Assembly: GCA_012515365.1 (NCBI GenBank)
Contig: JAAYYM010000417.1
Coordinates: 1 to 8,363 of the forward strand
Origin: Clostridia bacterium
GTDB lineage: Bacteria > Bacillota_A > Clostridia > Lachnospirales > Lachnospiraceae
DNA length: 8,363 bases
Direction: 5' to 3'
The notes beneath the pieces were generated by a model. That model did not search any database. It was not told the origin of the DNA and saw only the letters and a program-made list of their open reading frames with translations. Of this stretch, positions 6,770 to 8,363 are shown piece after piece; the stretch's first letter is position 1, and every line of letters starts with the position of its first letter. Position numbers and translations under genes: made by a program.

Positions 6770-6799
6770 ATCTATTTCTTACATTTTTCACGTAATAAT

Positions 6800-6875
6800 A
6801 AAAGCATAGTATGAAATAGCAAATTCTTAGAAGTCCATACATTTATGGTTCCATACTATTTCATACTATGCTTTT
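6800..6875. terminator. 76-bp element with perfect 20-bp inverted arms, probably the terminator of the lacI-type gene
   Basis: Positions 6800-6819 and 6856-6875 are exact reverse complements (AAAAGCATAG... / ...CTATGCTTTT). They enclose a 36-nt loop that contains a further CCATA/TATGG hairpin (6835-6848) and TTCTTAGAA. The element begins 27 nt after the regulator stop. In the gene direction the stem is followed by TTTTATTATTA, and on the other strand by TTTTGTATTTTTT, so either strand could terminate. The right arm also carries CATACTAT twice with a 10-bp period. The stem is AT-rich and the loop long compared with an ordinary intrinsic terminator, so a small mobile palindrome or regulatory site remains possible. 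Confidence 0.6.
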
Positions 6876-6901
6876 GTATTTTTTCGCTTATTATTTAAAT
6901 A

Positions 6902-7978
6902 CTAATTCAATTTTTTTACCGATTTACGTTCTATAAATTTACATGGAATCATTACTTCGAGTATCTGATCGTTTTCCTGTTTCCATTCATTTCTGTCGTT
7001 TTCTTTGTTTTCTTCATTTTCTTCCAGGCGTTCCAGCAAAAGTTTGGCCGATGTTCTTCCGATTTCAGATAAAGGAAGTGCCGTTGTTGTTAAAGCCGGG
7101 CTAAAATATTCTGCAATATCCTGATTATCGAAACCGACAACTGAGATATCCTCTCCTACTTTAATTCCCTGTTCTTCCAGATAGTCATAAACGCCGCCTG
7201 CCATTCTGTCTGCCATACAGAAAATAGCTGATACATTCTGTTCGACCAGACATTTCGCCTGCTCATAACCGGAAGGTCTTTGCCAGTCTCCAAAACGAAC
7301 CAGCGCCGGGTCATATAAAATATCTGCGTCAAACAAGGCTTTCTGATATCCTAATAGTCTTAAATGCGTATGGATATTATCTTGTTTTCCTGCAACGACA
7401 CCTATTCTTTTGTGTCCCATAGACACAAGATATGAGGCCACTTCGTAACTGCTGTTCGTATCATCTATAACAACTGAAGGGATTCTCGGCGATTTTGTAT
7501 AAGCGTATGAAATTACTACAGGGATCGAAAAATCATCTGAAATGCTTCTGATCACTCTGGCATGTCCGGCCAGGTATATAATTCCGTCAACTTTAACAGA
7601 ACATAACTCCATAAGTGCCGGTGTCAGAACCTTTTCATATTCCTCTTCCTGATAGACCCACTGATCCTGCCATCTTCCGTACAAACGAAGATTCTGCACG
7701 ACTGTGCGATATCCCTTTTCTTCACAATATTCCATGATACTCTCTACCATACTCGGAGTGGTAAACTGTGCGATATCTTCTGCTATGATTCCAATGGTGC
7801 AGGTTTTCTTCCTTCTAAGTCCCTGCGCCACATAATCAGGCTGGTAACCCATTTCACGTACCACCTTCATAACAGCTTCCTTCGTTTTTTCACTCACTTT
7901 AGGTTTCCCATTCAATATATTCGAAACCGTAGTCGCAGATACATTGCATTTGCTGGCTATCTCTTTTAATGTGACCAT
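6902..7978 (-). CDS. LacI-family transcriptional regulator, probable repressor of the operon
   Basis: A 358-residue sugar-responsive DNA-binding protein. The N-terminal helix-turn-helix is clear (TLKEIASKCNVSATTVSNILNG, 3-24), followed by KVSEKTKEAVMKVVREMGYQPDYVAQGLRRKKT with the hinge helix at about 48-57 and Leu54 in the intercalating position. The periplasmic-binding-protein-like sensor domain begins near TCTIGIIAEDI (59-69) and contains VDGIIYL at 130-136, GHKRIGVVAG at 188-197 and ISVVGFDNQDIAEYFSPALTT at 278-298. At 358 residues it is slightly longer than usual (about 335-345). Extra sequence lies at LYGRWQDQWVYQEEEYEKV (99-117) and in a Glu/Asn/Lys-rich stretch (318-336) before the final strand IPCKFIERKSV. 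The ribosome site is GGAGG, 5 nt before the ATG. It precedes the transporter operon on the same strand and is separated from it by a terminator-like repeat. Repression of that operon through CG-centred palindromes is inferred, and the effector is unknown. Confidence 0.92.
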   Translation of the reverse strand: MVTLKEIASKCNVSATTVSNILNGKPKVSEKTKEAVMKVVREMGYQPDYVAQGLRRKKTCTIGIIAEDIAQFTTPSMVESIMEYCEEKGYRTVVQNLRLYGRWQDQWVYQEEEYEKVLTPALMELCSVKVDGIIYLAGHARVIRSISDDFSIPVVISYAYTKSPRIPSVVIDDTNSSYEVASYLVSMGHKRIGVVAGKQDNIHTHLRLLGYQKALFDADILYDPALVRFGDWQRPSGYEQAKCLVEQNVSAIFCMADRMAGGVYDYLEEQGIKVGEDISVVGFDNQDIAEYFSPALTTTALPLSEIGRTSAKLLLERLEENEENKENDRNEWKQENDQILEVMIPCKFIERKSVKKLN

Positions 7979-8050
7979 CTATACCTCCAAAACACAGTTT
8001 TCTTTTGTGCTGAATTTCTCTATTATTTTTCACATGTCTAAGTTCAGTAA

Positions 8051-8079
8051 AAGATAACTCAAATTAATTAAAAAGTCAA
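8051..8079 (-). promoter_or_regulatory. Predicted promoter of the LacI-type regulator gene
   Basis: TTGACT (8079-8074), a 17-bp spacer and TATCTT (8056-8051) on the minus strand. This gives a start near 8044 and a leader of about 65 nt. The -35 box has one mismatch and the -10 box two. No CG-centred palindrome like those in front of the operon is seen here, so there is no sign of autoregulation by the same operator. Confidence 0.5.
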
Positions 8080-8117
8080 GTAACATCGCGTATATTCGTC
8101 ACATCAATCATGATGCG

Positions 8118-8363
8118 CTATATCATCGCATCGTCCTTTAATAGTCCGATCATATCAGAAGATAAAATCTTCTTTTCTCCCAGATAGTAGGACAGGCCTA
8201 CAAAGAAAGTAATAAAACAGACAAATATAATAACCGGAAGATATGGAGCCTGTGCCAGATACTCGACCGGACGAATAGCCGCTGTATTTAAAAACCATGC
8301 AAGTAAAGGAATTTGAACAAGCAGTCCCAATAGAAGAGGTTTCAATACGACCAGCACCATTTC
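8118..8363 (-). CDS. C-terminal end of a membrane protein, probably FtsX-like ABC permease (5' end outside window)
   Basis: The frame is open from the right edge (a Glu codon precedes the first in-window ATG at 8360) to a TAG at 8118-8120, leaving about 81 residues. Two membrane segments are visible, at about residues 2-22 and 41-60 of the part from that ATG. A cytoplasmic tail GEKKILSSDMIGLLKDDAMI follows. The layout of a last hydrophobic segment followed by a short lysine-rich stretch and a final LKDD/LRDD-type end resembles the C-terminus of FtsX/MacB-type permeases, the efflux or signalling type rather than sugar importers. No ribosome site precedes the internal ATG, so the true start lies upstream. 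It is probably unrelated to the sugar locus. The family call rests on the tail alone. Confidence 0.55.
   Translation of the reverse strand, partial: EMVLVVLKPLLLGLLVQIPLLAWFLNTAAIRPVEYLAQAPYLPVIIFVCFITFFVGLSYYLGEKKILSSDMIGLLKDDAMI

Noticed and set aside
8102..8115. Terminator after the FtsX-like gene
   Set aside because: CATCA/TGATG gives only a 5-bp stem and no U-tract follows, so it cannot be supported as a terminator.
1..8363. tRNA or rRNA genes, CRISPR array, insertion sequence, attachment site
   Set aside because: No cloverleaf-like segment, regularly spaced repeat or transposase fragment was noticed. Intergenic gaps are short except 6606-6901 and 7979-8117, both described above.

Overview
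The window reads as a carbohydrate-utilisation locus from an anaerobic, low-to-moderate-GC Firmicute, most likely a gut or rumen Lachnospiraceae member (Roseburia/Butyrivibrio/Blautia-like). This rests on the style of the lipoprotein signal peptide, strong AGGAGG-type ribosome binding sites, base composition that looks near 40% GC by eye, and the pairing of LplB/YtcP-type permeases with cytoplasmic glycosidases. The genus assignment is inference. All supported genes lie on the minus strand, so transcription runs from high to low coordinates.

Layout in transcription order. (1) 8363-8118: the 3' end of a membrane protein, probably an FtsX-type ABC permease unrelated to the sugar locus. (2) 7978-6902: a LacI-family regulator with its own predicted promoter (8079-8051). 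(3) 6901-6606: a 296-bp regulatory gap. It holds a 76-bp element with perfect 20-bp inverted arms (6800-6875), a perfect CG-centred palindrome (6756-6769), a near-consensus sigma-A promoter (TTGACA, 17 bp, TATACT; 6678-6650), and a second CG-centred palindrome (6621-6636) just after the predicted transcription start. (4) 6605-541 and on to the left edge: a six-gene operon. It encodes an LplB-type permease, a YtcP-type permease, a solute-binding lipoprotein, a GH39 beta-xylosidase, a CE1-type serine esterase, and a GH43 glycosidase cut off by the window edge after 178 codons.

Inferred working model: the lipoprotein captures a xylan- or arabinoxylan-derived oligosaccharide. The two permeases import it, powered by an ATPase encoded elsewhere, since none is in the window. 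Three enzymes without signal peptides then finish it in the cytoplasm: the esterase removes acyl groups (acetyl or feruloyl), GH43 removes arabinose or xylose, and GH39 releases xylose. The LacI protein probably represses the operon through the two CG-centred operators until a sugar ligand releases it. The binding-protein gene is flanked by two hairpins, which suggests its mRNA level is set separately from that of the permeases and enzymes.

The individual families are known. The points most worth checking are the operator/promoter architecture, the long inverted repeat, the hairpins around the binding-protein gene, the missing ATPase, and the precise acylated oligosaccharide handled. I found no sign of a wholly new kind of system, CRISPR array, RNA gene or insertion sequence.
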